Shown piece by piece: positions 11,420 through 21,123 of a DNA stretch of 64,000 nt. The notes below the pieces were generated by a model. That model was not told where the DNA came from. It searched no databases and saw only the letters and a list, made by a program, of their open reading frames with translations. Within the stretch, counting starts at the first letter, position 1. Each line of letters begins with the position of its first letter. This stretch comes from Melastoma dodecandrum (Eukaryota > Streptophyta > Magnoliopsida > Myrtales > Melastomataceae). The position numbers and the translations under genes are program-made. Location: positions 1,240,001 to 1,304,000 of the forward strand of contig JARUPY010000088.1 of assembly GCA_029817715.1 (NCBI GenBank). Reading direction: 5' to 3'.

Positions 11420-12293
11420 TAGAGGGAATAGCTCGCTAGGCTATATATACTAGGTCGGACTCTTTTCTCTATCCGATGTGGAATTGGGTTTGCTATATAG
11501 CAAACCTTTCAACACGCCCCCTCAAACCCAAGCCCACATACGAGCTGACAAGTCGGCACCCTTTTTGGGTTGAACCGGGCCACACACACGACCCACATAG
11601 GGCCCACAAGCTAGCACACTTTTTTTCGTTGAACTGATCCACACATACGGGCACCCTTTTTTTTTTGGTTGCACCGCACCACACGGGCGAGGGGGGCCCA
11701 CCATCGGTTTTACTGGGCTTTACCGGGCTCTGATACCATGTTAGAATATCGGACTAGCTCATATGCCGAGCCCAGCGTAGAAGCCCAGCGGGGTTCTCTC
11801 TAAAATCAATTGGTTGTAGAGGGAGTAACCCGTTAGGTTATATATACTACGCCGGACTCTTTTCTCAATCCGATATGGGATTGTGTTTGCAATATAGCAA
11901 ACCTTTCAACGGAAGTTCTTACTGGTTCCGTCGATATGCTATTTGTTGTCGACGAACCGCCATCCTCTTCATGTCATCTGATTTTCCAAAGATGCACGGC
12001 AAGCCCCCACTCTGTAACGTAATGCCCACTTAAAGTGCGGCACTTCGTTTCGGCCCATCTGTTACGGTCCACACGCTACACTGCACTGATGGGCCGGAGA
12101 TGGCGGCGAGGGCAAACCAGAAGAAAGCAACAACAAATGATAAATGAAAGTGAACAACTTACGAGTCAAACAACGAAATCGAATTAAATTAGTCGTGGAA
12201 AATTGGAGTCCCTTCTTTTTTTTTGTTCCTTAAGTAATAATAATAAATGATGATTTGTATTGTATTGTGTGCTAAACATGCTTGCATGATGCG

Positions 12294-12302
12294 ACACGTG
12301 GC
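12294..12302 (+). promoter_or_regulatory. G-box/ABRE-type element upstream of GSTF
   Basis: ACACGTGGC with core CACGTG at 12295-12300, about 240 bases before the GSTF start codon. Such ACGT-core sites bind bZIP and bHLH factors in stress-responsive plant genes. The function here is inferred from position. Confidence 0.45.
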
Positions 12303-12428
12303 AGAGAGGGATTATCCTCTCTCTCTCTCTCTCGGCCTCACCTACCCCCCAACACACACACACACACACATTAACATTTTGTTTAGATTAACACTAATCT
12401 TCTTCTTACAACGTTTATTTATTACCCA

Positions 12429-12437
12429 CTATATAAA
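12429..12437 (+). promoter_or_regulatory. TATA box of the GSTF gene
   Basis: CTATATAAA lies about 105 bases before the ATG at 12538, which suits a 5' UTR of about 70 bases. Confidence 0.6.
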
Positions 12438-12537
12438 CCCCACCCTTTCATAGTCCCGTCCACCATTGCAGAACTAAGTCACACTCCTCATTTGCCTCAT
12501 CACTAAGTAGTTCCGAGCTTTGCTTACTCGTCCTCCA

Positions 12538-13369
12538 ATGGCGTCCGCGTTGAAGTTGCACGGCAGCCCTATCTCCACTGCCACGATGAGGGTGCTTGCT
12601 GGTCTCTATGAGAAGGGCTTAGAGTTTGAGTTCTGCCCCGTCGACATGTCCATCGGTGCCCACAAGTTGCAGCCCTACCTCTCCCTCAACGTACGTCGTC
12701 CACGTGCCGCTCGTTCTTTGTTTCCTTCGGGAAGTTATGCCTGGCTCCTACGGGGAGTTTTATGTCGTTTTTTCTGTAAAATATGCAGCCATTCGGTCTG
12801 GTTCCCGCGCTCGAGGACGGCAGCTTGAAGCTCTTCGGTGAGTGTCTTTACGTTTTTGTTATTTCCTGTTTTGAGTATTCCTGATCCTGACGCGGTCGGA
12901 TTGATTTGGGCTTTCGTTTGCAGAGTCGAGGGCAATCACTACGCACCTCGCGCATTCCTATGCGGACAAGGGGAACCAGCTGATCCTCCCCGGGAAGGAG
13001 AGGGCGGCCCTGTTGGTATGGCAGGAGGTGGAGGCACATCAGTTCGAACCCATTGCCGTGAAGCTGCTGTGGGAGCTTTTCTACAAGCCCATGTTCGGGT
13101 TGGAGGCTGACCCCTCGGTCGTGAAGGAGAACGAGGACAAGCTCGCGAAGGTCCTCGACGTGTACGAGGCCCGCCTTGGCCAGTCCAAGTACCTAGCAGG
13201 GGAGCAGTACACCCTTGCTGACATGCATCACCTCCCTGCCGTCAGCCTGCTCTCGGGGACCCAGGTGAAGAAGCTCTTCGACACCCGCCCCTGCGTGGCT
13301 GCCTGGGCAGCGGTTATCCTGGCTAGGCCAGCCTGGGCTAAGGTTCAGGCATTGAGGAATGCGCCTTGA
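12538..13369 (+). CDS. Phi-class glutathione S-transferase (GSTF)
   Basis: Cytosolic enzyme that conjugates glutathione to electrophiles and can reduce peroxides. Three exons, 12538-12690, 12789-12837 and 12924-13369, give 215 residues, the usual phi-class size, with the two-intron layout typical of this class. The thioredoxin-fold N-domain begins KLHGSPISTATMR; by alignment with phi enzymes Ser13 should be the catalytic serine. It continues with NPFGLVPALEDG and ESRAI, the glutathione-binding ESR motif near residues 68-70. The all-alpha C-domain contains KVLDVYEARL and YLAGEQYTLADMHH. The ATG at 12538 is chosen because the class starts just before this strand and the TATA spacing fits. It stands beside LPA1 and TOC159, as GSTF genes do in Arabidopsis as I recall. 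Likely stress-inducible. Confidence 0.94.
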
Positions 13370-14085
13370 CAGTGAGGTGGGCCTTGGCTGGGGTTCGAGC
13401 ATGTGTTGTGTAGGACGAATACGTCCTTTTTGTTGGGCTTTCTGCTGTTCCATTTTCAGGCAGAAGAATAATTTGGGGAAACCTTTCATTTGCAATGTTG
13501 TTTTCTGAGTCAAGTCGCACATGATTTTCTTACAATGAAGCCACCAGTTATGGACTTGGTATGAAATAAATCGAACTTATCCGGTGATAACCTTACCATT
13601 CACATATGAAAGCGAACCACAGGTACAAAAACAAAGAAACATTCGGAGAAAAAGAATTCGCCGCTTGGTGATCACGACCTCACTACCAATGGCATTTGCC
13701 TTTCTATCTTACTGATGCAAGCAAAATTGTTAACGAGCAACACTACATTCCGCAAAAGATGCTCGGTGTCCTCACCTCTCAGGGATTAGTGTCATCAGAT
13801 TGCACGGAAATGAGCTCTGGTTAGAAGAGATGGACTGTGAGACAAAGTAGCTGTACACAAAATGGGTTACGAGTTAGTAGTTCTGCAAGCATTGGGATTT
13901 CACGGTACTAGACAAGGCAAGAAAGCGAACCTTCACTGAGATTGCCAAGAAGGATCAACGGGTTTCCGGTGTACCCATGCCACCCCCTGATCTCTATCAA
14001 CACACCATCATCAGGTTGATTACGTGCCGACTAAATGGTGAGGCTCGTCCAACAACTGAATGCACAAACGAGAAAAAGTCTCGGT
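13370..14085. other. Intergenic, convergent 3' ends
   Basis: Lies between the GSTF and PPR stop codons, which face each other. It should hold both 3' UTRs. No further gene is visible. Confidence 0.5.
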
Positions 14086-15516
14086 TCATGAATAGGCTTC
14101 CATGAGCTCAGGTCCTACAGAGCTATAACCCAAATCCTTCTGGAGACCTCTCATTTTCATTAAGTCCCTTACTTGCTGAGCATCATTCCATCTACCCATT
14201 TCAGAGTACACGTTCGAGAGCACCACGTAGTGAGCAGAATTATCCGGCTCCATTTCGACGAGCCTTTTAGCGGCGAATTCGCCCAACTCCAGGTGCTTAT
14301 GAGCCCTACACCCGACTACCAGTGCCCCCCACATGGTTTTTGTTGGCTTAAAAGGCATGCTGTTTATTAAGTTGTACGCATCCATCAGGCAGCCTGCTCG
14401 TGCTAGGAGGTCTACCATGCACGCATAATGCTTGACGCTAGCAGATACCCTATACTTCCCGTTAACCAACGAATCGAAGAGCTCTCTACCTTCCTCGATC
14501 AACCTCGAATGACTGCAAGCCGAAAGCACTGCCAACAAAGTTACATCATCAACCTCAATCCCCCGTCTTACCATATCATGAAACAACTTAACCGCCTCGT
14601 CGCTTCTCATAGCATTAGCGAGCCCTTTGATCACCGCATTCCAACTCCAAACGTTCCTCTCCGTCATGCTCTCGAAAACCCTCATCCCCTCATCGATCCT
14701 CCCGCACTTGCTGTACATATCGATCAAAGCAGTCCCCAAACTAACATCCAACTCCAACCCTCGCCTCATAACAAAGTCATGTACCCATGACCCCATCTCC
14801 ACCGCCCCGTGACCAGAACACGCTGCAAGGGCGTTCACCAGCGTGACCCTGTTTGGCTCCACGCCCGCATACTGCATCTGCTCGAAAGCGAACAACGCGT
14901 CGTCGAAACTCCTCACGTTCCTATACCCGGTGATCAACATCGTCCAGGAAACAACATCTCTAAAGGGCATTTCGTCGAACAAGCGGCGGCAGTCCGCCAT
15001 GTCATCCGCAGCCGAACCGTACAAATGCAACAACGAGTTCCCGACGTAGACATCCCCCAGATGACCCAATTTCACAACGTGCGCATGCACGCAGGCACCC
15101 GACCGGAGGTCCCGGGAGTCAGCGAGGGAGTTGAGGAGGAAAGGGAAGGTGTAGGAGTTGGGGGAGATGGAGGAGGAGTGCATGTGGGCGTAGAGGGAGA
15201 AGGAAACGTGAGGGCTCTTGGAATGGGAGAAGGCTCTGATGAGGGTGTTGAAGATGAAGGGGTGGGGCCTGCGGAGGCGGGTGAAGAGCGGGAGGACGGC
15301 GGTGTTGAACAGGCCGAGGGAGTCGCAGGCGTCGATGAAGCGGCTGGCGACGAAAGGGTGGGACTGGAGGCGATGGAGGATAAGCTGGGCTTGGATTTGG
15401 CGAAAGTGGGAAGGGGTGGCGCAGCGGCGGGAGGCAAGGAGGCCGAGGACGGCGTCCGCAGCTGCGGCGGCGGCAGCTCCTCGGAACCTTGTCATCAAGG
15501 AATGAGGCTGCAGCAA
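14086..15516 (-). CDS. PLS-class pentatricopeptide repeat protein, E subgroup
   Basis: Organelle RNA-binding protein, probably acting in editing or processing of plastid or mitochondrial transcripts. One uninterrupted exon of 476 residues, as is usual for PPR genes. It shows serial P, L and S repeats from about residue 70 to 380, for example VYVGNSLLHLYG, DVVSWTMLITGY, GTALIDMYSKCG and NVWSWNAVIKGLA. The C-terminal E-type region contains WGALVVGCRAHKHLELGE and SNVYSEMGRWNDAQQVRDLM. It stops at EAYS without a DYW deaminase domain, so an editing role would need a partner. The alanine-rich N-terminus could be a transit peptide. A long open frame on the opposite strand is a shadow. Class is certain; the RNA target is unknown. 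Confidence 0.92.
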   Translation of the reverse strand: MLQPHSLMTRFRGAAAAAAADAVLGLLASRRCATPSHFRQIQAQLILHRLQSHPFVASRFIDACDSLGLFNTAVLPLFTRLRRPHPFIFNTLIRAFSHSKSPHVSFSLYAHMHSSSISPNSYTFPFLLNSLADSRDLRSGACVHAHVVKLGHLGDVYVGNSLLHLYGSAADDMADCRRLFDEMPFRDVVSWTMLITGYRNVRSFDDALFAFEQMQYAGVEPNRVTLVNALAACSGHGAVEMGSWVHDFVMRRGLELDVSLGTALIDMYSKCGRIDEGMRVFESMTERNVWSWNAVIKGLANAMRSDEAVKLFHDMVRRGIEVDDVTLLAVLSACSHSRLIEEGRELFDSLVNGKYRVSASVKHYACMVDLLARAGCLMDAYNLINSMPFKPTKTMWGALVVGCRAHKHLELGEFAAKRLVEMEPDNSAHYVVLSNVYSEMGRWNDAQQVRDLMKMRGLQKDLGYSSVGPELMEAYS

Positions 15517-15531
15517 AATAAAGAGTAACTT

Positions 15532-15602
15532 TGCGCATCTGGGGAATCGAACCCCGGTCAGTACCGTGGGAGGGTACTATGATTCCACTACACCAGATGC
15601 GC
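15532..15602 (-). tRNA. tRNA-Gly (anticodon CCC)
   Basis: A 71-nt cloverleaf on the minus strand. The acceptor stem pairs GCGCATC with GATGCGC, with discriminator A at 15532. The anticodon stem pairs GTACC with GGTAC around the 7-nt loop CTCCCAC, so the anticodon is CCC (15568-15570). The T arm carries GGTTCGATTCC, the B box. There is no intron. T-rich sequence follows on the minus strand as a likely Pol III terminator. It lies 15 bases upstream of the PPR start codon on the same strand. Confidence 0.96.
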
Positions 15603-16271
15603 CGTACAAAATGCACTTCTTCTGTTAAATTGTAATTATTTTAATAGTTTAAAAAATCAACCGACACTTCTTTATCCCATGTTTGGACACGCAATTTACA
15701 CCTGTATGCCTGAGGACCATTTCCCTTTTCATTTGTCCGTTACCTTTATTCAACGAAACAAACGTGCCGCTAATTGCCACCCGATCGGACACTGGTGGAT
15801 GATATAATATTGCTAGTAGCTTACGGGAGTTCGTCGGCATTCTCCAGAGGGTCCCTCGACCTCAACACGGATTTGAAATAATATTGTCACGTCCTTATTG
15901 AACGAACTATTGAATGTCCCATCCCATACGATGGAGATGAGTCGTTCACGTGCTGGATTCCAAAGACAAGGAGATGATGGTTGTCACAGGAAACCAACCA
16001 AAGTCACGTCCTCTTTCGTGTAAGGGATTAGGTTACAACATCAATCATAGCAAAGATAGTAAGAACGTTTCGACCTGGGAGTGTGACTGGGTTTTCGGGT
16101 ACCAAACGTTTTTACTTTAAGAGCTTGGTAAACCACTGGGGACCAACAAAGTTAGTAACCTGTCGTAATTCCAACAACTACTGACTATCAAAGATGCTCT
16201 CGAACATCTCACTCTATAAAAAGTCCCAGTCATTTCGGGTTTTAGTTATACGATTCAGTCCCATATTCACC
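15603..16271. other. Upstream region of the desiccation-related gene
   Basis: No gene. It contains several ACGT cores, such as TTCACGTGCTG at 15945-15955, GTCACGTCC near 15886 and GTCACGTCC near 16002. These fit ABA/bZIP control of a desiccation-type gene. The first 50 bases are also the upstream side of the tRNA. Confidence 0.45.
16215..16222 (+). promoter_or_regulatory. TATA box of the desiccation-related gene
   Basis: TATAAAAA lies 57 bases before the ATG at 16272. The in-frame ATG at 16194 is upstream of this box, so it is probably not transcribed; this decides the start. Confidence 0.65.
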
Positions 16272-17312
16272 ATGGCACGCGTTTACCTTCCCTTTGTTTT
16301 CCTCGGTGTTTTCCCGGTCCTCCTCCTAGGGTTGGCCGCGGCCGGAGTTGAGCCCGACCACGGGTACCATGTCCCGGTTGCCCCGCCGCCGTACTGCGGG
16401 CCTGTCCCCGGCAGCGATGCCGACCTTATTCACATCGCCATGAACCTGGAGTTCCTCGAGGCTGAGTTCTTTCTCTACGGCGCGTTCGGCAAGGGACTCG
16501 ATAGCATCGCCCCATACCTCGCGAAGGGTGGCCCGCCTCCTGTCGGCGGTCAGAAGGCTGAGCTAGACCATCTCGTCTGGAGCATAATCGCGGAGTTTGG
16601 ATACGAGGAGGTTGGCCATGTGAGGGCGATTTACGAGAGGGTTGGTGGGATCCCGAGGCCGCTGCTTAATATTAGCAAGGAGAGCTTCGCGGATGTCTTC
16701 GATGTCGCGCTTGGATATAAGCTAGTCCCCCCGTTCGATCCATATGCGAGCTCGATTCACTACCTCTTGGCCAGTTACCTACTCCCTTATGTGGGACTCA
16801 CCGGCTACGTCGGCGCCATCCCTCACCTCAGAAACTACACGACCAAGGACGTAAGAATATCGACCTCCCTTAATCTTTCTCGACGAAACAAATGCTATGA
16901 TATCTTACGAATAAGGGATAACATTCCTGTTTAGCTGGTGGGGAGGCTGCTTGGTGTGGAGTCGGGCCAGGACGCAGTTATCCGGACGTTGTTGTACGAA
17001 AGAGCATTCGATAAGGTGGAGCCTTACGGAGTGACGGTTGCGGAACTAACAAACAAGCTGTCATGGGTAAGGAATGAGCTCGGGAAGTGTGGGCTGAAGG
17101 ACAAGGGGGTGATTGTTCCAAAGGAGCTCGGACCGGAGGGAAAGCTCGAGACAGAAGTCCTCTCCTCGGGCAAGAACGAGCTGGCGTACTCGAGGACCCC
17201 ACAGGAGATATTCAGGATCGTCTACGGTAGCGGCAACGAGCACGTTCCGGGAGGGTTCTACCCGCACGGCGGCAATGGGAGGATCGCTAGGTCCTTCCTT
17301 TACCATCCATGA
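16272..17312 (+). CDS. Desiccation-related protein, PCC13-62-like (ferritin-like)
   Basis: Secreted or vesicle-routed protein of the plant desiccation-related family (ferritin-like fold, first known from resurrection plants); its biochemical role is not established. Two exons, 16272-16850 and 16935-17312, give 318 residues. It shows an N-terminal hydrophobic signal peptide (LPFVFLGVFPVLLLGLAAA). The ferritin-like domain begins DADLIHIAMNLEFLEAEFFLYGAFG, with the Glu-rich helices expected of this fold and EFGYEEVGHVRAI in the second helix. Toward the end is the conserved EIFRIVYGSGNEHVPGGFYPHG segment. The TATA position and signal peptide support the start. A decayed second copy lies 450 bases downstream. 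Confidence 0.9.
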
Positions 17313-17764
17313 TCAATTTGGGGGGACCAATCTGTGTCGTTGTATGAATAAGTTCCACGTTGTTATTGCAATACTTGATGTTCGTCCTAATAGAACAAAC
17401 CAGAGAGATTGATAATGAAATCTACTGGACAGCACCGAGCTCGAACTTCCCAAGCATGGGCGTGCCGATTCAACTCTTCCGTGACGCTTTCGTACACGGG
17501 ACTCAATCGAAGTCGACACATTGATCCATCTGTCCAGCTAGATGACATACACAGTACGATGAACCGACGAGAGAGCAAAAACTGTGTTTAACTTTTAGGA
17601 CATGGTGAAAGTTTGAAAAAATGTGCAAAAAAGATAGAGATGGTTTGTGCGCTATCGTCCGCCTTATCCGATAAATTAATCCGGGTCCACTCTAACAGTT
17701 TCGTTTGTTGAAGAACGTGAAGTTGGAGAAAACCTCGTTAGATTATATCGAATCCTTTAGTGGG
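17313..17764. other. 3' flank of the desiccation-related gene
   Basis: Probably 3' UTR followed by spacer. No gene is visible. The last bases merge into the pseudogene fragment. Confidence 0.4.
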
Positions 17765-17878
17765 GACTTCAAATAATTTACGAGACCGGCAATGAGCACG
17801 TGCCGAGGGTCCTATCCTCGTGGCGCCGACGGGATGATCGCCTGGTCCTCCTACAAAGCCATGATGAGACGACCTTAA
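17765..17878 (+). pseudogene. Remnant of a second desiccation-related gene
   Basis: The segment matches the last 35 codons of the intact gene. Reading IIYETGNEHVP, then after a 2-base loss GSYPRGADGMIAWSSYK and a stop at 17876-17878, parallels IVYGSGNEHVPGGFYPHGGNGRIARSF. The frame break and the absence of any upstream part show it is dead. It indicates a former tandem pair. Confidence 0.85.
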
Positions 17879-18067
17879 CGTATGGAATTCGGATTAACCT
17901 TGTAATGTGATAATATATCATGTGCCATGAAATGTACGTGCGTTTGATAGGATTCAATTGAAGAAGGTTGTAAAGTTGAAGGACTAATTGAGAATGATCT
18001 TCCGTCGTGGAGACAACATAAGCCAGAGCAGATGATCCTATCCGGTTTGCGATTGCTGTTCCGCGCC

Positions 18068-20815
18068 ATGGATGCCCTCGCGGTGAACAACAGGGTCCTC
18101 TTCCTCTTACCGACAACCTTAACGGAGTCGTCTTCGTCATCGTCGTCTCCGTCATGGGTTTCATTTCAGAGGCGCGGGCGTGTAAGAAAGTGGGGTCAAA
18201 GACAGGGACTTGCTCTGTTCCGTCGGATGAAGTGGGCCTCTTCCACTTCTGCCACTCCACCGCCGCCTCCGCCTGCTTCGGAAGAGGAGGAGGAGGGGGT
18301 GGGGACACCGGAGTCTTGCGTCAACTTGGGTCTCGAGTTGTTCTCCAAGGGAAGGGTAGGTATGCGCGCTCTATGCGATTGGGGTTTGGTTTTGACTTGT
18401 GGATATGTTTAGGCTGGGATTGTGTTGTTCTTTCCCGTGGGTTTGGTAATGTGCTATCCTAGGAGTTTTCTCTTGGAATTGGGTTCTGAATGTTTCAAGA
18501 AAGGTTGCTTTTTTGGCGAAAGGTGGATTAGGATTGGGGTGAGTTGAAGGTACATATTCTTAAAGCGTATCTTGGAAATTTATGTGCTGGCATTTCCCCT
18601 TGCTTTTTCGACTGCTGTGTTTTGTGATGGAAGTACAGCATGAATTGTGGGGCTTGTTGTCTTTTTTCTTGTGAACCGGGCGTTCTGCTGCCGATTCCTT
18701 TTAGTTCCTTATAGGTAAATTGTGTTCGGGAATTGCTTGTTGGAGCTACCTTTCGCTTTCTTGTAGGTAAATTTTTAGGTATTGTGATTACTTCGCTATG
18801 TAGGTGTTGAGTTTCTTTGGAAATGCGTGACGTGAGGTGAGATTATGTCGATCCTGTTGAATTAGTTGGGATGAGGGTGCTACATTGTAGGGATTTAGCA
18901 TGTTTCGTTATTTGCAAAGCATATTCTTTTCCATTGGAGATGAATTTCTTTACACATTCGGCTATCAAGAACAGAACGAGGAAAATCTTCGCGCTCTAAT
19001 GGGTAGAAGAGTATTTGGTGTATTAGCCAGTTTTCCATCTAGGGACCAGTAATATGGTGAGTGAGTTGATGACATGCCATTGTTGGTGACCCTAGGTTAA
19101 AGAAGCCTTAGCCCAATTTGAAAGAGCCCTAACTCTAGATCCTAACCCTGTAGAGGCTCAAGCTGCTCTCTACAACAAGGCTTGCTGCCACGCGTACAGG
19201 TAGAATATAAGTCCTCTTTCTCGTCGTGTACTGTATGCACAACTGCGATGTTACTTTGACCAGTTTGAATTTACATGTCTTAGAGGGGAAGGGAAGAAAG
19301 CTGCAGAATGCCTTCGACTGACCTTGAAGGAATATAATCTCAAGTTCGGGACGATCCTCAATGATCCTGACTTGGCATCCTTCAGAGCTTTGCCTGAATT
19401 CAAGGAGTTGCAAGAGGAGGTTTGTGGACGATCTGATGTGTATTATGGTCTATTGATATCGACTGTCATTTCTTTCAATCATCCTGGTTGAATTCTCTTC
19501 TGCTCATAGGCCAGGTTAGGTGGAGAAGACATAGGCTACAGCTTCAGGCGAGATCTGAAACTGATCAGCGAAGTCCAGGCACCATTTCGGGGGATTAGAA
19601 GATTCTTTTATGTGGCCTTCTCTGCAGCGGCTGGGATTTCTCTCGTCTTTACAATACCACGGCTTATCCGAGCAGTCGGCGGTGGGGAGGGCGCTCCTGA
19701 TCTCTTGGAAACTGTGGGCAATGCTGGTATAAATATTGCAGGTCAGTTTTATGCTTGGCAAGACTGATTTTTAATTGTATCATCATTTTGCTTTAAATGA
19801 CTGATTTTTTGTTCAGAGTTTGACAGGTATAGTTGTTCTTGGATCCTTGTTCTTCTGGGAAAACAAAAAAGAGGAAGAGCAGCTTGGACAGATATCTAGG
19901 AACGAGACTTTATCGAGGTTGCCCCTGCGCCTTTCCACTAATCGAGTCGTTGAGCTCGTACAGCTTCGTGATACTGTTCGGCCAGTTAGTACCGCTGCTT
20001 ATGAATACAAAACTTTCTTGTCTGACTTATACATAGTTATATCATCACTAAAGGGCTTTTCCCATCCCTTGCTCTGGTTGGATATCATAGGTTATTTTGG
20101 CCGGGAACAAAGAGACAGTTACTTCCGCAATGCAAAAGGCCGAGAGGTTTAGAACCGAGCTCCTTCGAAGAGGCGTGCTTTTAGTTCCCGTGATCTGGGG
20201 AGAGGGAAAGGCGATCCCAGTGGAGAAGAAAGGCTTCGGCCTTTCCCCGAGAACAGCAGCGGCTGCCCTTCCTTCTATAGGAGTAAGTCTGGCAAAACTC
20301 CATGTTTATATAATCAGGGTATTACATCCTTGACTCTCTTCTTTTATTTTGGGTTTTCACATGATGATCGCCATATTAGGAAGACTTCGAGAAACGAACT
20401 CAATCCGTCACTGCGAAATCAAGGCTAAAAGCTGAGGCTCGCTTCAGGGCCGAGGTCGTATCACCCGGGGAATGGGAAAGGTAGGACGTTAGAGTTCCCA
20501 CAAGTGATCTCTACAGTGCTACATCGGGCTAATCAACCGAACCCATTTCAGGTGGATTAAAGAACAGCAGAAATCAGAAGGGGTTACTCCAGGCGAGGAT
20601 GTGTACATAATACTACGCCTGGATGGCCGAGTGCGAAGATCAGGGAAAGTAAGTTTGTTCATCTTTCATCTCCATCAGTATCAGATCACTTGGGAAGAAA
20701 GTTTCGTGATGGTTGGATTCTGTATTTGCGGGGATTGTAGGGAATGCCCGACTGGCAACAGATAGTGCGAGAGCTCCCAGAAATGGAGGCTTTGCTGAGC
20801 AAGCTCGAGAGATGA
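18068..20815 (+). CDS. LPA1: Protein LOW PSII ACCUMULATION 1, chloroplastic
   Basis: Thylakoid membrane protein that assists photosystem II assembly by interacting with D1 during its synthesis (established for Arabidopsis LPA1). Nine exons, 18068-18355, 19096-19199, 19284-19419, 19510-19741, 19827-19984, 20091-20282, 20380-20480, 20552-20648 and 20741-20815, give 460 residues and close in frame. It shows a Ser-rich plastid transit region, a TPR-like part (LGLELFSKGRVKEALAQFER, ALYNKACCHAYRGEGKKA) and FRALPEFKELQEEARLGGEDIG. Two membrane helices follow (YVAFSAAAGISLVFTIPRL and a second at GIVVLGSLFFW). The C-terminal domain carries SPGEWERWIKEQQ and DDVYIILRLDGRVRRSGKGMPDW-like sequence. The ATG at 18068 has a GCCATGG context; an in-frame ATG at 18032 would add 12 residues. 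All introns are GT-AG. Confidence 0.94.
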
Positions 20816-21123
20816 AGTGTTGCTTCCCGTAATCTCTGTTGTGACTCCTTATCCTGTAAACACGTTGCAAATGATCATGTAAAGAACTGGGTCCATCCGA
20901 TGTTGTGAACTAATGTTATTACAACAAGTGTAATAAATCTTGTGTTCCTTCTCACGACTTCCACTCTTCCGTCGTCATCTCCCTCCACGCGTCCTGTTAA
21001 ACCTTCCTCCTTGCTTCCTTCTTATTCCATCCCTCTTCGCTTATCTACTGCCCACCGATTCAACCACCCAGTTTGCATCTCCCCCCCGATCAGATAGAAG
21101 CCTTTGCTTGACATTCTCCTCTC
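20816..21123. other. Spacer between LPA1 and TSPO
   Basis: Holds the LPA1 3' UTR (AATAAA near 20932) and a pyrimidine-rich TSPO leader. No gene is visible. Confidence 0.45.

Larger units (their letters stand above)
5888..11424. repeat. 5-bp target-site duplication TAGAG around the Copia element
   Basis: TAGAG occurs at 5888-5892 directly before the 5' LTR and at 11420-11424 directly after the 3' LTR. Removing the element and one copy restores the TRIM repeat, as seen by comparison with its second repeat (TTGTAGAGGGAGT near 11815). Confidence 0.93.
5823..11911 (-). mobile_element. TRIM element (non-coding miniature LTR retrotransposon), split by a Copia insertion
   Basis: Two related terminal repeats flank a short non-coding core. 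Repeat 1 is 5823-5892 continued at 11425-11514 (about 160 bp); repeat 2 is 11739-11911 (about 173 bp, with a 13-bp insertion). They share the sequence around TTAGAATATCGGAC, the GTAGAGGGA region and the end GCAAACCTTTCAAC. The core is only about 224 bp (11515-11738). On the minus strand a primer-binding site TGGTATCAGAGCCC directly follows repeat 2, and a purine tract precedes repeat 1, which sets the orientation. GAAGT at 5818-5822 and again at 11912-11916 fits a 5-bp target duplication. There is no coding capacity, so it would need proteins supplied by another element. Confidence 0.8.
11917..12537. other. Upstream region of the GSTF gene
   Basis: Holds no gene. It contains a CT-repeat then a CA-repeat (about 12315-12370), an ACACGTGGC G-box/ABRE and a TATA box, all listed separately or consistent with the GSTF promoter. 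Confidence 0.5.

Noticed and set aside
14809..15528. Open frame of 239 codons opposite the PPR gene
   Set aside because: It is Glu/Gly-rich, lacks any family motif and is fully antisense to a clear PPR gene. GC-biased coding sequence commonly leaves such shadows.
16194..16271. Upstream in-frame ATG for the desiccation-related gene
   Set aside because: The TATA box at 16215 lies downstream of it and the hydrophobic signal peptide follows the ATG at 16272.
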